From positions 1 to 48,937 of the forward strand of contig NZ_FMYP01000025.1 of NCBI RefSeq assembly GCF_900096565.1: a stretch of DNA of 48,937 bases, read 5' to 3'. The position numbers were made by a program, and so were the translations under genes. The notes under the pieces were generated by a model. That model ran no database searches and had not been told where the DNA came from. It worked only from the letters and a program-made list of their open reading frames with translations. Numbering within the stretch: the first letter of the stretch is position 1; the number at the start of each line of letters is the position of its first letter. This stretch comes from Williamwhitmania taraxaci (GTDB taxonomy: Bacteria; Bacteroidota; Bacteroidia; Bacteroidales; Williamwhitmaniaceae). This document shows positions 42,016 to 48,937 of this stretch, piece by piece.

Positions 42016-43803
42016 TCAATCCAGTTTAAGAATTGCGAGGAAGGCCTCTTGCGGTACCTCTACATTTCCTACCTGACGCATTCTTCGTTTGCCCTTCTTC
42101 TGCTTTTCCAACAACTTGCGCTTCCGCGAAATATCTCCGCCGTAGCATTTTGCTGTAACATCTTTTCTAACCGCCTTTACCGTTTCACGAGCGATAATCT
42201 TCGCACCAATAGCTGCTTGAATCGCAATGTCGAACTGCTGGCGTGGAATAAGTTCCTGCAACTTTTCGCACATTTTTCGTCCAAAATTGTAGGCATAGTC
42301 GCGGTGAATGAGCGACGAAAGCGCGTCAACCATTTCTCCGTTTAAGAGGATGTCGAGCTTTACTAGGTCGGCTCTTTGGTAGCCATTAAGGAAGTAATCA
42401 AATGAGGCATAGCCACGTGATATGGATTTGAGTTTATCGTAGAAATCGATAACAATATCGCTGAGTGGCATGGTAAAGGTGAGCTCCACCCTGTCGGAGG
42501 TGAGGAAAATCTGACTCTTTAGAATACCCCGCTTGTCGATGCATAGTTTCATTACTTGGCCAAGGTATTCGCTCTTCGTAATTACCTGTGCCTGAATAAT
42601 TGGCTCGTCGATATAGTCGATCAGGGTTGCCGCTGGTAACCCGCTAGGGTTATGCACATCGATGATCTCTTTCTTTGTAGTATATACTTTAAAGGAAACG
42701 TTGGGAACGGTGGTGATCACGTCCATGTTGAATTCACGGAAGAGTCTTTCCTGCACAATCTCCATGTGCAACAGACCTAGGAATCCGCAGCGGAATCCAA
42801 ATCCAAGCGCAAGCGACGATTCCGGTTCAAAGGTGAGGGAGGCATCGTTAAGTTGGAGTTTTTCCATCGAAGCCCGCAGATCCTCGTAAGCATCGTTATC
42901 AACCGGGTAAATGCCTGCAAAAACCATCGGTTTAACATCTTCAAATCCAGCAATTGAGGTCTTGCATGGGTTCTCAAAATTGGTAAGAGTATCACCAACC
43001 TTCACATCCACTGCATTCTTCATACCGGAAATAATGTAGCCTACTTCCCCCGCTTTTATTTCCTGCTTGGGCATCAACTTCATCTTCATGTAGCCAATTT
43101 CTTCGGCATAGTAAGTCTTTCCGGTATTGAAAAACTTTACTTTATCTCCACTCTTTAGCGTTCCGTTGAAAACCCTAAAGTAGGCGATGATTCCACGAAA
43201 AGAGTTGAATACCGAGTCAAATACCAGCGCTTGTAAGGGCGCGTTGGAATCGCCTGATGGTGGTTTTATTCGGGTAATAATGGACTCTAATACGAGATCT
43301 ACACCAAAGCCGGTGCGGGCACTAACGCAAATAATCTCGTCGCGTTTACAGCCAAGTAGATCCACAATCTGGTCCTTAACGTCGTCCACCATGGCGGCAT
43401 CCATATCTATCTTGTTGATGATTGGAATAATATCCAAGTCGTGATTAACGGCAAGATAGAGGTTGGAAATGGTTTGAGCCTGAATACCTTGAGTGGCATC
43501 AACAACAAGTAATGCCCCTTCGCAGGATGCGATGGCTCGGGAAACTTCATAGGAGAAGTCTACGTGGCCGGGGGTGTCAATTAGGTTGAACTGGTATGGT
43601 GTTCCTTCAAAGTCATACTCCATTTGAATAGCATGGCTCTTGATGGTAATGCCCTTTTCACGTTCGAGGTCCATGTCGTCCAAAACTTGGTTTTGCATTT
43701 CCCTGTCGGTGATCGTGTTGGTTTGCTGGAGCATTCTGTCGGCCAGCGTGCTCTTCCCATGATCGATATGGGCAATGATGCAGAAATTTCTTATGTTTTC
43801 CAT
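42016..43803 (-). CDS. lepA: Elongation factor 4 (LepA)
   Basis: The 595-residue translational GTPase has G1 AHIDHGKST (11-19), G2-region [10 protein letters not shown]3 DTPGHVDF and G4 NKID. EF-G-like domains follow, then the LepA-specific C-terminus with [22 protein letters not shown]. It binds ribosomes and back-translocates or remodels them, mainly under stress, and helps ribosome assembly. The length is normal. The start at ATG 43803 gives [15 protein letters not shown] -7 element on the minus strand is at 43928-43935. Confidence 0.97.
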   Translation of the reverse strand: MENIRNFCIIAHIDHGKSTLADRMLQQTNTITDREMQNQVLDDMDLEREKGITIKSHAIQMEYDFEGTPYQFNLIDTPGHVDFSYEVSRAIASCEGALLVVDATQGIQAQTISNLYLAVNHDLDIIPIINKIDMDAAMVDDVKDQIVDLLGCKRDEIICVSARTGFGVDLVLESIITRIKPPSGDSNAPLQALVFDSVFNSFRGIIAYFRVFNGTLKSGDKVKFFNTGKTYYAEEIGYMKMKLMPKQEIKAGEVGYIISGMKNAVDVKVGDTLTNFENPCKTSIAGFEDVKPMVFAGIYPVDNDAYEDLRASMEKLQLNDASLTFEPESSLALGFGFRCGFLGLLHMEIVQERLFREFNMDVITTVPNVSFKVYTTKKEIIDVHNPSGLPAATLIDYIDEPIIQAQVITKSEYLGQVMKLCIDKRGILKSQIFLTSDRVELTFTMPLSDIVIDFYDKLKSISRGYASFDYFLNGYQRADLVKLDILLNGEMVDALSSLIHRDYAYNFGRKMCEKLQELIPRQQFDIAIQAAIGAKIIARETVKAVRKDVTAKCYGGDISRKRKLLEKQKKGKRRMRQVGNVEVPQEAFLAILKLD

Positions 43804-44068
43804 TAATGGTCTATTTCGCTACAATGAATATACAGGAGTGTTCGTTTGGGTATCTCAATGCAATTGGTAAAAAGGCAACCGCTCTTTCTTTTCTCGCTAC
43901 TAACCCAAAGCTAGCCTGTTATTGTTGCAAAGATATTCAAAACAATCGAGATTTTTGATAGCAAAAAACTTCATCTGTGAAGGTTTGATACTTTATTTCC
44001 AACTTAATATTTTCAGTAGTTATCTCGTTAATAGTCAGAAGAAGTAGTCATTTTACAGCTCTTTTGTA
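43804..44068. other. Divergent intergenic region between lepA and the LolA-like operon
   Basis: The stretch contains leaders and promoters only. On the minus strand, TATCTTTG at 43928-43935 is a candidate -7 element for lepA, with a leader of about 118 bases. No conserved RNA structure or small gene was recognised. Confidence 0.4.
43928..43935 (-). promoter_or_regulatory. -7 promoter element for lepA
   Basis: The minus strand reads TATCTTTG, an exact fit to TAnnTTTG. No TTTG was found at -33 spacing. Confidence 0.4.
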
Positions 44069-44099
44069 TTTGTAAACCTAACAATTATTGTCATCTTTG
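44069..44099 (+). promoter_or_regulatory. Promoter of the LolA-YidD-TPR operon
   Basis: TTTG (44069-44072) is followed by 19 bases and CATCTTTG (44092-44099). The -7 element differs from the consensus only at its first base. It predicts a start near 44106, about 17 bases before ATG 44123. Confidence 0.55.
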
Positions 44100-44122
44100 T
44101 ATTAAGAAATGGAATTTCAACT

Positions 44123-44830
44123 ATGTATATGCGCTTACTTCCTTTATTGCTATTCTTATTTGTATCATTTGTCGGTCAGGGACAGGTTAATCAGGGTGTT
44201 ATTTCTGCCAAATTGGTAGTGAAAAAGGCTCACAAGGGAAAGCTTATTTCAGTGGCGGCCGATGTTGCTTACTCAACTGCCGAAAGGCGCATGGTTGCAA
44301 ACTATACCAGCCCCGATAAGTTTATAATGTTTGTAAACGAAAAGGGCGAAGTCAAGGTGTACTATCCTACTAAAAATCAGGTTATCCTTAACCAAAATAA
44401 CCTTTTTTCGTCAAACTCTGATGTGTTCTATTTCTTTCTTACTCAGAACGAGCAGGACTTAGGGCTTCGTAGCATAGGGTATCAACTTATAAGTTCAAGT
44501 TCGAAGGGTGTAATTACCGAAACTCGCTGGAAGGCCCCTGAAGAGATGCAGTCAAGAATTTCGGAGGTAGAGATGGTCTACGAAAACTTCCTTCCAATAT
44601 ACGTTGCATACTTAGGACCTAAAAAGGGTATTACCAATAAGACGTTTTACGCGAATTATCAGGCTGTTGATAATGTAATGATTCCAACTCGAATTACCGA
44701 GTATGTTTATCTCTCTCCAACGGATTCAATTGTGAGCCGCAAGGACTATCTCGAGGTAAAAACCGGAAAAAACGCAAGCCGTTCTTTGCTCGATTTTAAA
44801 ATCCCAGCAAATGCTAAAGTAGTAAAGTAA
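44123..44830 (+). CDS. LolA-like periplasmic outer-membrane lipoprotein carrier
   Basis: The 235-residue protein has a signal peptide (RLLPLLLFLFVSFVGQGQ). The mature part is rich in beta strands: ISVAADVAYSTAERRMVANYTS, FIMFVNEKGEVKVYYPTKNQV, then ALTERNATING hydrophobic strands to the end. This is the open-barrel pattern of LolA-like proteins that bind acyl chains. True LolA has 180-200 residues, so this is a divergent or extended relative. The stop shares a base with the ATG of the YidD-like gene (TAATG), giving translational coupling. Confidence 0.7.
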   Translation: MYMRLLPLLLFLFVSFVGQGQVNQGVISAKLVVKKAHKGKLISVAADVAYSTAERRMVANYTSPDKFIMFVNEKGEVKVYYPTKNQVILNQNNLFSSNSDVFYFFLTQNEQDLGLRSIGYQLISSSSKGVITETRWKAPEEMQSRISEVEMVYENFLPIYVAYLGPKKGITNKTFYANYQAVDNVMIPTRITEYVYLSPTDSIVSRKDYLEVKTGKNASRSLLDFKIPANAKVVK

Positions 44831-45276
44831 TGGTGCGTATTAAGTTGATAATCTTGGGTGTGATTCTGGTTCTGATATCTGCTCCGCTTTTTGCTCAGTA
44901 CGATTTTGACATGCATGCAAAGCAGGTTGTGGCTCAAACAAATTTCGTTGATCATAAATTGGAACGGCATATCGTACCTTTTGGGTTTTCAAATCAGCAG
45001 CCTTTGCTGAATATCACTTTTGGCCCATGGATGTATGCATACCAGAGGTTTCTTTCACCGCAAATCTCAGCCAGCTGCCTATACGGCCCTTCTTGTTCGG
45101 AGTATAGCCGGCATCTTTTCCATGAGGTAAATCCATTAAAGGCCTTTCTCTCCACTATCGACCGCCTTATGCGCTGCAATCGGATCTCTGCCACAGATAT
45201 TCGGCTGATTCAAGTTGATCCAAAAACCGGAAAAAAACTGGAAACAGTCAACTACTATCGGTTTAATCACAAGTAA
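44830..45276 (+). CDS. yidD: YidD-domain protein with N-terminal signal peptide
   Basis: The 148-residue protein carries the whole YidD (PF01809) signature in residues ~70-120: YQRFLSPQISASCLYGPSCS, followed by EYSRHLF and a closing T-IDRLMRCN. Classical YidD is about 70-85 residues, cytoplasmic and membrane-bound, and aids YidC in membrane insertion. Here ~65 extra residues precede it, beginning with a signal peptide (IILGVILVLISAPLFAQ), which would place the domain in the periplasm. It overlaps the LolA-like gene by one base and is 13 bases before the first TPR-membrane gene. The YidD call is firm; its role here is open. Confidence 0.85.
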   Translation: MVRIKLIILGVILVLISAPLFAQYDFDMHAKQVVAQTNFVDHKLERHIVPFGFSNQQPLLNITFGPWMYAYQRFLSPQISASCLYGPSCSEYSRHLFHEVNPLKAFLSTIDRLMRCNRISATDIRLIQVDPKTGKKLETVNYYRFNHK

Positions 45277-45289
45277 TACACTATAATAA

Positions 45290-46150
45290 ATGCGCATTTT
45301 TTTTGTGTGCCTTCTGTTTTTGATTGCAGGAAAAACATTTGGGCAAGATACTACCGCCACACATAGCGACATTGAATTTGCTGAATACTTAGTTGGTAAC
45401 GGCATGTATGATGATGCTTTGCAATTATTTAGACAAACAAATCGCACTGATACTAGCAATGTTGATCAGTGGAACTATCTCCGAGGTTGGGCCTTTTACA
45501 ATCTGAAGATGTTGGATAGTTCGTCAATCTTTTTATTGAAAGTCTCACCTAGGTCCGATAAATACTACAAAAGCCTATTCTTTGGAGCCTATAATCTCAC
45601 CTACCAGAAACGTTTTTCAGAGTCGAAGTCTGTATTATATCAGATTCCGGATTCGGACACCTCTCTCGCGGAGCTGAAACGAATTCAGTTGGCAGGAATT
45701 AACCTTCTTGAGCATCAATGGAGAGAGTTCGAAACAAATAGTTCTCATTTCACCTTCACTAACTATTGCTTTAGTGAAAATGAAACAGAGTTGAAGGGGC
45801 TTGGTGCTGATTGCAGGTCGTTCAAAAGGAAATCACCGTTGGTAGCAGGTTTACTTTCGGCAGCAGTGCCCGGCCTTGGAAAAATTTATGCAAAAAAGAC
45901 AGGAGGTGGGATTTCTGCTTTCTTAACGGTGAGCATTCTCGGAGCCTTAACCTATGAGAATTTCACTAAGCGTGGAATCGAACACCCCGGAACTATTGTT
46001 GCGGGTAGCCTGTTTTCACTTGCTTATGTTGGAAATATTTACGGAAGTGTATATAGTGTAAATGCATATAGAGAGGAGTTCTATGAAAAAGTTAATTATC
46101 GCGTGCTGTTTCATCTTCACATTCCCCTTCGCAACTTTTTCGATAGATAG
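45290..46150 (+). CDS. Exported TPR-like protein with C-terminal PGxG membrane segment, member 1
   Basis: The 286-residue protein has a signal peptide (IFFVCLLFLIAGKTFGQ). Residues ~25-165 are TPR-like helices (EYLVGNGMYDDALQLFRQ; YLRGWAFYNLKMLDSS). Residues ~180-286 have a hydrophobic segment opening LLSAAVPGLGKIYAKKTGGG, like the PGxGxxY turn of TM2/DUF5683-type proteins, then two more helices. Its last ~68 bases overlap the start of the next gene, which has the same design. The pair probably works together in the envelope, with YidD and LolA-like upstream. The function is unknown. Confidence 0.65.
   Translation: MRIFFVCLLFLIAGKTFGQDTTATHSDIEFAEYLVGNGMYDDALQLFRQTNRTDTSNVDQWNYLRGWAFYNLKMLDSSSIFLLKVSPRSDKYYKSLFFGAYNLTYQKRFSESKSVLYQIPDSDTSLAELKRIQLAGINLLEHQWREFETNSSHFTFTNYCFSENETELKGLGADCRSFKRKSPLVAGLLSAAVPGLGKIYAKKTGGGISAFLTVSILGALTYENFTKRGIEHPGTIVAGSLFSLAYVGNIYGSVYSVNAYREEFYEKVNYRVLFHLHIPLRNFFDR
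46070..46078 (+). promoter_or_regulatory. Shine-Dalgarno sequence fixing the start of TPR-PGxG member 2
   Basis: AGAGAGGAG lies 4 bases before ATG 46083. Strong SD sequences are rare in Bacteroidota; this one favours ATG 46083 over the in-frame ATG at 46062. Confidence 0.6.
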
Positions 46151-46922
46151 GCCTAGCGCCGATAGCCTTGTAAAGGAGGGCCGTTACCTTGACGCAGCCC
46201 TTGAATATGAGCGGCTCTGTTTCTTAAGCGATTCGAATAATAAGAACGAACTATTGATGCAGAAGGCTCTTTGTCTTCGGTGGGCAGGAGAGTATGAGCG
46301 TGCTTCCGCTACCCTCGATCGTATACCGCTCTTTTTTGTGACTGATTCCGTCCGAAAGAAAGTTGTTTTTGAGCGGGCCTTGAACTACTATCTCAATGGA
46401 CGGTTTGCGCAGGCAGAAGGCGAAATCAGGGTTTTGGAGGATATGTTTCAGGGTAAACTTCCTGTGGGTAGTGTCCTTTTGTGTGCACTAATTTTAAATG
46501 AGCAGCAAAAATGGGGTGACGCTAAAGCAATGCTTTTGGCAAATGCCTCGTCTGGCGTTTTTGGTAACGATAGTGTTGCTGCCAAAAATCGGATAATGAT
46601 TCTTTACTCCGATTCCAACACACCAAGGCTTAAGAGTAAAAATACCGCCTTTTGGCTTAGCTTTTTACCTGGGGCTGGTATAGCATACGGAGGGGAACCA
46701 GCCGAAGGTGTTCTTAATTTTGTTATGAATGCTGCTGCGTTTGGATTTGGAGTTTATGAGATATACTATGGCTACTACCTAACTGGTTATTTTACTGGCG
46801 GAATTTTGCTCGAAAAATTTTACCTTGGAGGTAGAAAGCGCGCTGATTTTCTAGTTGAAAGAACCAACTATGAACGAGCAAAGCATTTTAATAAGCAAGC
46901 AAAATCTTCTTTGATGGAGTAA
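46083..46922 (+). CDS. Exported TPR-like protein with C-terminal PGxG membrane segment, member 2
   Basis: The 279-residue protein has a signal peptide (KLIIACCFIFTFPFATFS). TPR-like helices occupy ~20-165 (VKEGRYLDAALEYERLC; ALCLRWAGEYERASATLD; ALNYYLNGRFAQAEGEI). A membrane part follows from ~190: FWLSFLPGAGIAYGGEPAEG, then two or three helices and a basic, asparagine-rich tail. The PGxG turn and general order are shared with member 1, suggesting an old duplication. It overlaps member 1 by 68 bases. It is the last gene of the operon. No terminator with a T-tract was found downstream on the plus strand. Confidence 0.65.
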   Translation: MKKLIIACCFIFTFPFATFSIDRPSADSLVKEGRYLDAALEYERLCFLSDSNNKNELLMQKALCLRWAGEYERASATLDRIPLFFVTDSVRKKVVFERALNYYLNGRFAQAEGEIRVLEDMFQGKLPVGSVLLCALILNEQQKWGDAKAMLLANASSGVFGNDSVAAKNRIMILYSDSNTPRLKSKNTAFWLSFLPGAGIAYGGEPAEGVLNFVMNAAAFGFGVYEIYYGYYLTGYFTGGILLEKFYLGGRKRADFLVERTNYERAKHFNKQAKSSLME

Positions 46923-47126
46923 TATAACGTCAGTTCGATGAAATCAGGCTTAGTAATATCATTGAAATACAGGCGATTGTATGAGTTCAGTAGGTTGCGC
47001 AGCCGAAACCATTTTTGCTGACGAGTGTTCCACATCGAAACCATTACTGCGGTTATAAAACCAGAATAGAATTAGTATTGCGTTGGCGGCGAGTTATGGG
47101 CATTACTATCAACAAACGAATTAACG
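46923..47126. other. Gap between convergent operons
   Basis: About 200 bases with no coding frame worth reporting and no clear repeat. The plus-strand operon above ends here without an obvious intrinsic terminator. Confidence 0.35.
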
Positions 47127-47158
47127 AAAAAAAAAAGGCTATCCTTGCGGATAGCCTT
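47127..47158 (-). terminator. Rho-independent terminator of the TM2 gene
   Basis: AAGGCTATCC (47135-47144) and GGATAGCCTT (47149-47158) form a perfect 10-bp stem with loop TTGC. On the minus strand it is followed by ten T residues. The same stem could act on the plus strand with a weaker tail. Confidence 0.88.
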
Positions 47159-47178
47159 CCTTATACTATATGGGTTGA

Positions 47179-47598
47179 TTAAGCCCACATAAAGAATTTT
47201 TCGTTGTCAACATACTTATCGATGTTTTTGTTAACAACACCGTCAATAAGAAGAACAAACCAGTCAACAGTTGGTATAATACCGAAAATACCACAACCGG
47301 TGAAGGTATAAAGTGCCCACATGCTACCAGAAGTTCCTAGGTAGTGACGGTGAATACCAAAACCACCAACAACCCAGCAAAGAGCCCAAGCAACAACTGC
47401 GTTCTTCTCAGAAGAAACAGTAGTCGTGTTGTTTTCAGTTTTCATTGCATTAAAGTCATAAGCAGAAAGAGAAACCTCAGCAGCATTTTGGAATACTTGA
47501 TCTACTGCTGCATTGTCTGCATAGTAGTTAGAGGTGTTTGCCATCGATGTGGCTGCAGTTCCAACTAGGAATGCAAAAGCAACTAAAAACTTTTTCAT
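47179..47598 (-). CDS. Exported TM2-domain protein
   Basis: The 139-residue protein has a signal peptide (MKKFLVAFAFLVGTAATSMA), a polar, asparagine- and threonine-rich linker (~20-65), and a TM2 domain at ~68-118. TM2 has two membrane helices joined by a short turn with the conserved GGFGIHRHYLG and TGCGIFGIIPTVDW. The function of TM2 proteins in bacteria is not known. It has a textbook Bacteroidota promoter and a strong terminator, so it is a single-gene transcript, probably well expressed. Confidence 0.85.
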   Translation of the reverse strand: MKKFLVAFAFLVGTAATSMANTSNYYADNAAVDQVFQNAAEVSLSAYDFNAMKTENNTTTVSSEKNAVVAWALCWVVGGFGIHRHYLGTSGSMWALYTFTGCGIFGIIPTVDWFVLLIDGVVNKNIDKYVDNEKFFMWA

Positions 47599-47632
47599 TT
47601 AATTAAATTTAATTGGTTAGGCAAAACGTTAT

Positions 47633-47663
47633 CAAAATTAAACGTTTTTTCGATAACAGCAAA
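47633..47663 (-). promoter_or_regulatory. Consensus promoter of the TM2 gene
   Basis: On the minus strand TTTG (47660-47663) is followed by exactly 19 bases and TAATTTTG (47633-47640). Both elements fit the Bacteroidota consensus. Transcription would start near 47626, about 28 bases before the ATG. Confidence 0.75.
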
Positions 47664-47692
47664 TTTATTTACTAATTTACTAGTGAAGAATG

Positions 47693-48568
47693 CTAGATAG
47701 TTTCAATAGTTTTTAGAAAATGGTTCTTTTGGTCCGTCGAGAGGGCTCTTGATCCGGCAATAAGTGTATCAACTTCTTTCTTTGTTATTCCTTTTGACTT
47801 GAGTAGTGTGGAAGTTTTTAAAAGTTCAATTGCATAAAGCGGATTTTCCTTGTATTGATTATGGAGTAAGACAATGAGGTATTCTGAGTGGGTATAATCT
47901 TTATTGATTTCCGACCGCACCTTGTAGAGGAAGTAACTCGCTTCAGTTTTCACAACAGGAAAATCGGATTTGAGGCATTGATTTAGTTGAGTCTGGCCTA
48001 ATGTCATATCCGCTTTCGGGAAGAATATTAGCGATTTAGCCAGTAGCGGATGTTGTTGCTTTATGGAGCCAAAGGCATAGTTATACATTCCCGCGAGAAG
48101 TTTGTATTCCTCACAATCATTGGAGTGCTTAATTACGTATTTTATGTTAGGTAGGAGTTTAAAGTATGTGTCCAGTGCTTTAAATTTTTCGTCGAAGTAA
48201 GCATCGCACCTTAACTTAAAAATTCCGGAATAGAGTAGCAGAAAAATATCTTTTTGCGATTGTAGTTTTGCTTTTTCGGATCTCCTTACAAGGGCAATAA
48301 AGGTTGATGTAATCTTATTGTAGTTTTCAACTTTATTCACGTTGCTGAGAATGTTGTACCATTGGATGTTTATGTCGATAATAAAGCGTTCGTGTGAGTT
48401 GGCATTATATTCGACAGTGGCTAGGCTATCAGCTGCCTGAAGATTATAGTTGTAGATTAAGTTGAAGCACTCCGTCATTTTTGTTTTATCGAATAGCGAT
48501 TCTGCCGAAAATGCATTTAACGTAAAGGAGGTTATTGTTATGGCTATGGCCACAATTCGATTAAGCAT
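47693..48568 (-). CDS. Exported TPR-like/helical protein, function unknown
   Basis: The 291-residue protein has a signal peptide (MLNRIVAIAITITSFTLNAFSA). The mature part is helical, with repeated YNxxxADSLA- and Y-x2-L-type patterns (LIYNYNLQAADSLATVEY, LLAGMYNYAFGSI, EASYFLYKVRSEINKDY). I read this as TPR-like scaffolding, but no family is recognised. The ATG at 48568 is chosen for its signal peptide; an upstream frame to 48589 uses a non-ATG codon. It lies upstream of the TM2 gene on the same strand, but the TM2 promoter in between makes separate transcripts likely. Confidence 0.6.
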   Translation of the reverse strand: MLNRIVAIAITITSFTLNAFSAESLFDKTKMTECFNLIYNYNLQAADSLATVEYNANSHERFIIDINIQWYNILSNVNKVENYNKITSTFIALVRRSEKAKLQSQKDIFLLLYSGIFKLRCDAYFDEKFKALDTYFKLLPNIKYVIKHSNDCEEYKLLAGMYNYAFGSIKQQHPLLAKSLIFFPKADMTLGQTQLNQCLKSDFPVVKTEASYFLYKVRSEINKDYTHSEYLIVLLHNQYKENPLYAIELLKTSTLLKSKGITKKEVDTLIAGSRALSTDQKNHFLKTIETI

Positions 48569-48604
48569 ATGATATGTATATTCCCGCAATTACTAATATT
48601 TAGC

Positions 48605-48612
48605 CAAAAGTA
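48605..48612 (-). promoter_or_regulatory. -7 promoter element of the unknown exported protein gene
   Basis: The minus strand reads TACTTTTG, an exact fit to TAnnTTTG, about 37 bases before ATG 48568. No TTTG at -33 spacing. Confidence 0.4.
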
Positions 48613-48666
48613 TAAAAATCATTGGCTGTAATCTAAAAAAATGTTGTTGATAATATTTTGTTAGCA

Positions 48667-48937
48667 TTAAAATGCTGCACTAACCTGAATTACTCCACTA
48701 TTCCAATTTTGCGACTTCCACGACCGTTTCACTGGACATCGGTAGGTGCGCTCTGAGTAGGCTTGTATGAAACTCTTGTAATGCGCTTCAATGTTTGTAA
48801 ATAGATCCCATGCTTGGTAGCGTTTCAACAGCTGCCGGCCTACCTTTTCCGGTGAGGATTTCTCCTTCTTTGCCCTTTCTACCGCGACAAACCAATTCGA
48901 ATAGTTCTGTAGATACTTCGTTGACACGCCTCTCATT
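48667..48937 (-). CDS. IS1595/ISXO2-like transposase, C-terminal part (cut by window edge)
   Basis: The gene is read on the minus strand and begins outside the window; the frame is open to the last base, and the methionine at 48936 is probably internal. The visible ~89 residues open with MRGVSTKYLQNYSNWF, the conserved end of the ISXO2-like DDE transposase domain. A lysine-rich helical tail follows (VERAKKEKSSPEKVGRQLL), then an unusual end (KRSWKSQNWNSGVIQ) that may be read-through past the original stop. It marks a mobile element at the right edge of the window. The terminal inverted repeat was not identified. Confidence 0.65.
   Translation of the reverse strand, partial: MRGVSTKYLQNYSNWFVAVERAKKEKSSPEKVGRQLLKRYQAWDLFTNIEAHYKSFIQAYSERTYRCPVKRSWKSQNWNSGVIQVSAAF

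Overview
The window looks like chromosomal DNA of a Bacteroidota bacterium, most likely order Bacteroidales. The evidence is the gene content: a type IX secretion C-terminal domain on a CotH protein, an S46 dipeptidyl-peptidase, a NamZ-type DUF1343 enzyme, an RprX/RprY-like two-component pair, the acpP-fabF-rnc-IPExxxVDY order, leuS next to a YitT-family gene, and several SiaC-family (DUF1987) genes. Many promoters match the Bacteroidota consensus (TTTG, about 19-20 nt, TAnnTTTG), and Shine-Dalgarno sequences are scarce. The genus cannot be named from the sequence alone.

Region by region. 1-2142 is an AT-rich accessory block: the right end of an IS21-family element has cut a cobalamin-binding-domain gene, leaving its C-terminal part, a helical partner protein and a PAS-like histidine kinase. 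2313-7774 carries envelope genes: a YejM/PbgA-like membrane sulfatase-fold protein, an FtsX/LolC-E-like permease and a NamZ-like muramidase. 7775-8472 has no gene but is full of nested palindromes and dispersed repeats. 8473-12296 holds a small secreted protein, a two-gene ABC exporter and a UPF0158 protein. 12297-13813 is a second accessory patch with direct repeats and a RelE/ParE-type toxin-antitoxin module whose toxin is frameshifted.

13814-18410 has two tandem SiaC-like genes, a polysaccharide flippase, a glycosyltransferase and rnhB. 18460-23816 holds secreted proteins (DPP7-type peptidase, DUF2490, CotH/lamin-tail/T9SS). 24145-26855 is an operon of an alpha/beta hydrolase and a LytS/LytTR pair. 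27024-27485 is an exact 42-bp tandem array of 11 units, each carrying two small inverted repeats, upstream of leuS. 27685-36413 is housekeeping: leuS, yitT, an M23 peptidase, purN, acpP, fabF, rnc and an IPExxxVDY gene.

36639-41127 joins an RprXY-like sensor/regulator, a third SiaC-like protein and a GH16-fold protein that has lost all three catalytic acids and carries about four long helical repeats. 41172-43803 holds a Rossmann-type unknown and lepA. 44123-46922 is a tightly packed envelope operon: LolA-like, YidD with a signal peptide, and two TPR-plus-membrane proteins sharing a PGxG segment. 47179-48937 has a TM2 protein, an unknown secreted protein and the end of an IS1595/ISXO2-like transposase.

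The most unusual items are the SiaC-like plus pseudo-GH16 pair, the 42-bp double-hairpin array, the cloverleaf-like repeat at 7903-8006, and the YidD/LolA/TPR operon. No rRNA, tRNA or CRISPR array was seen.
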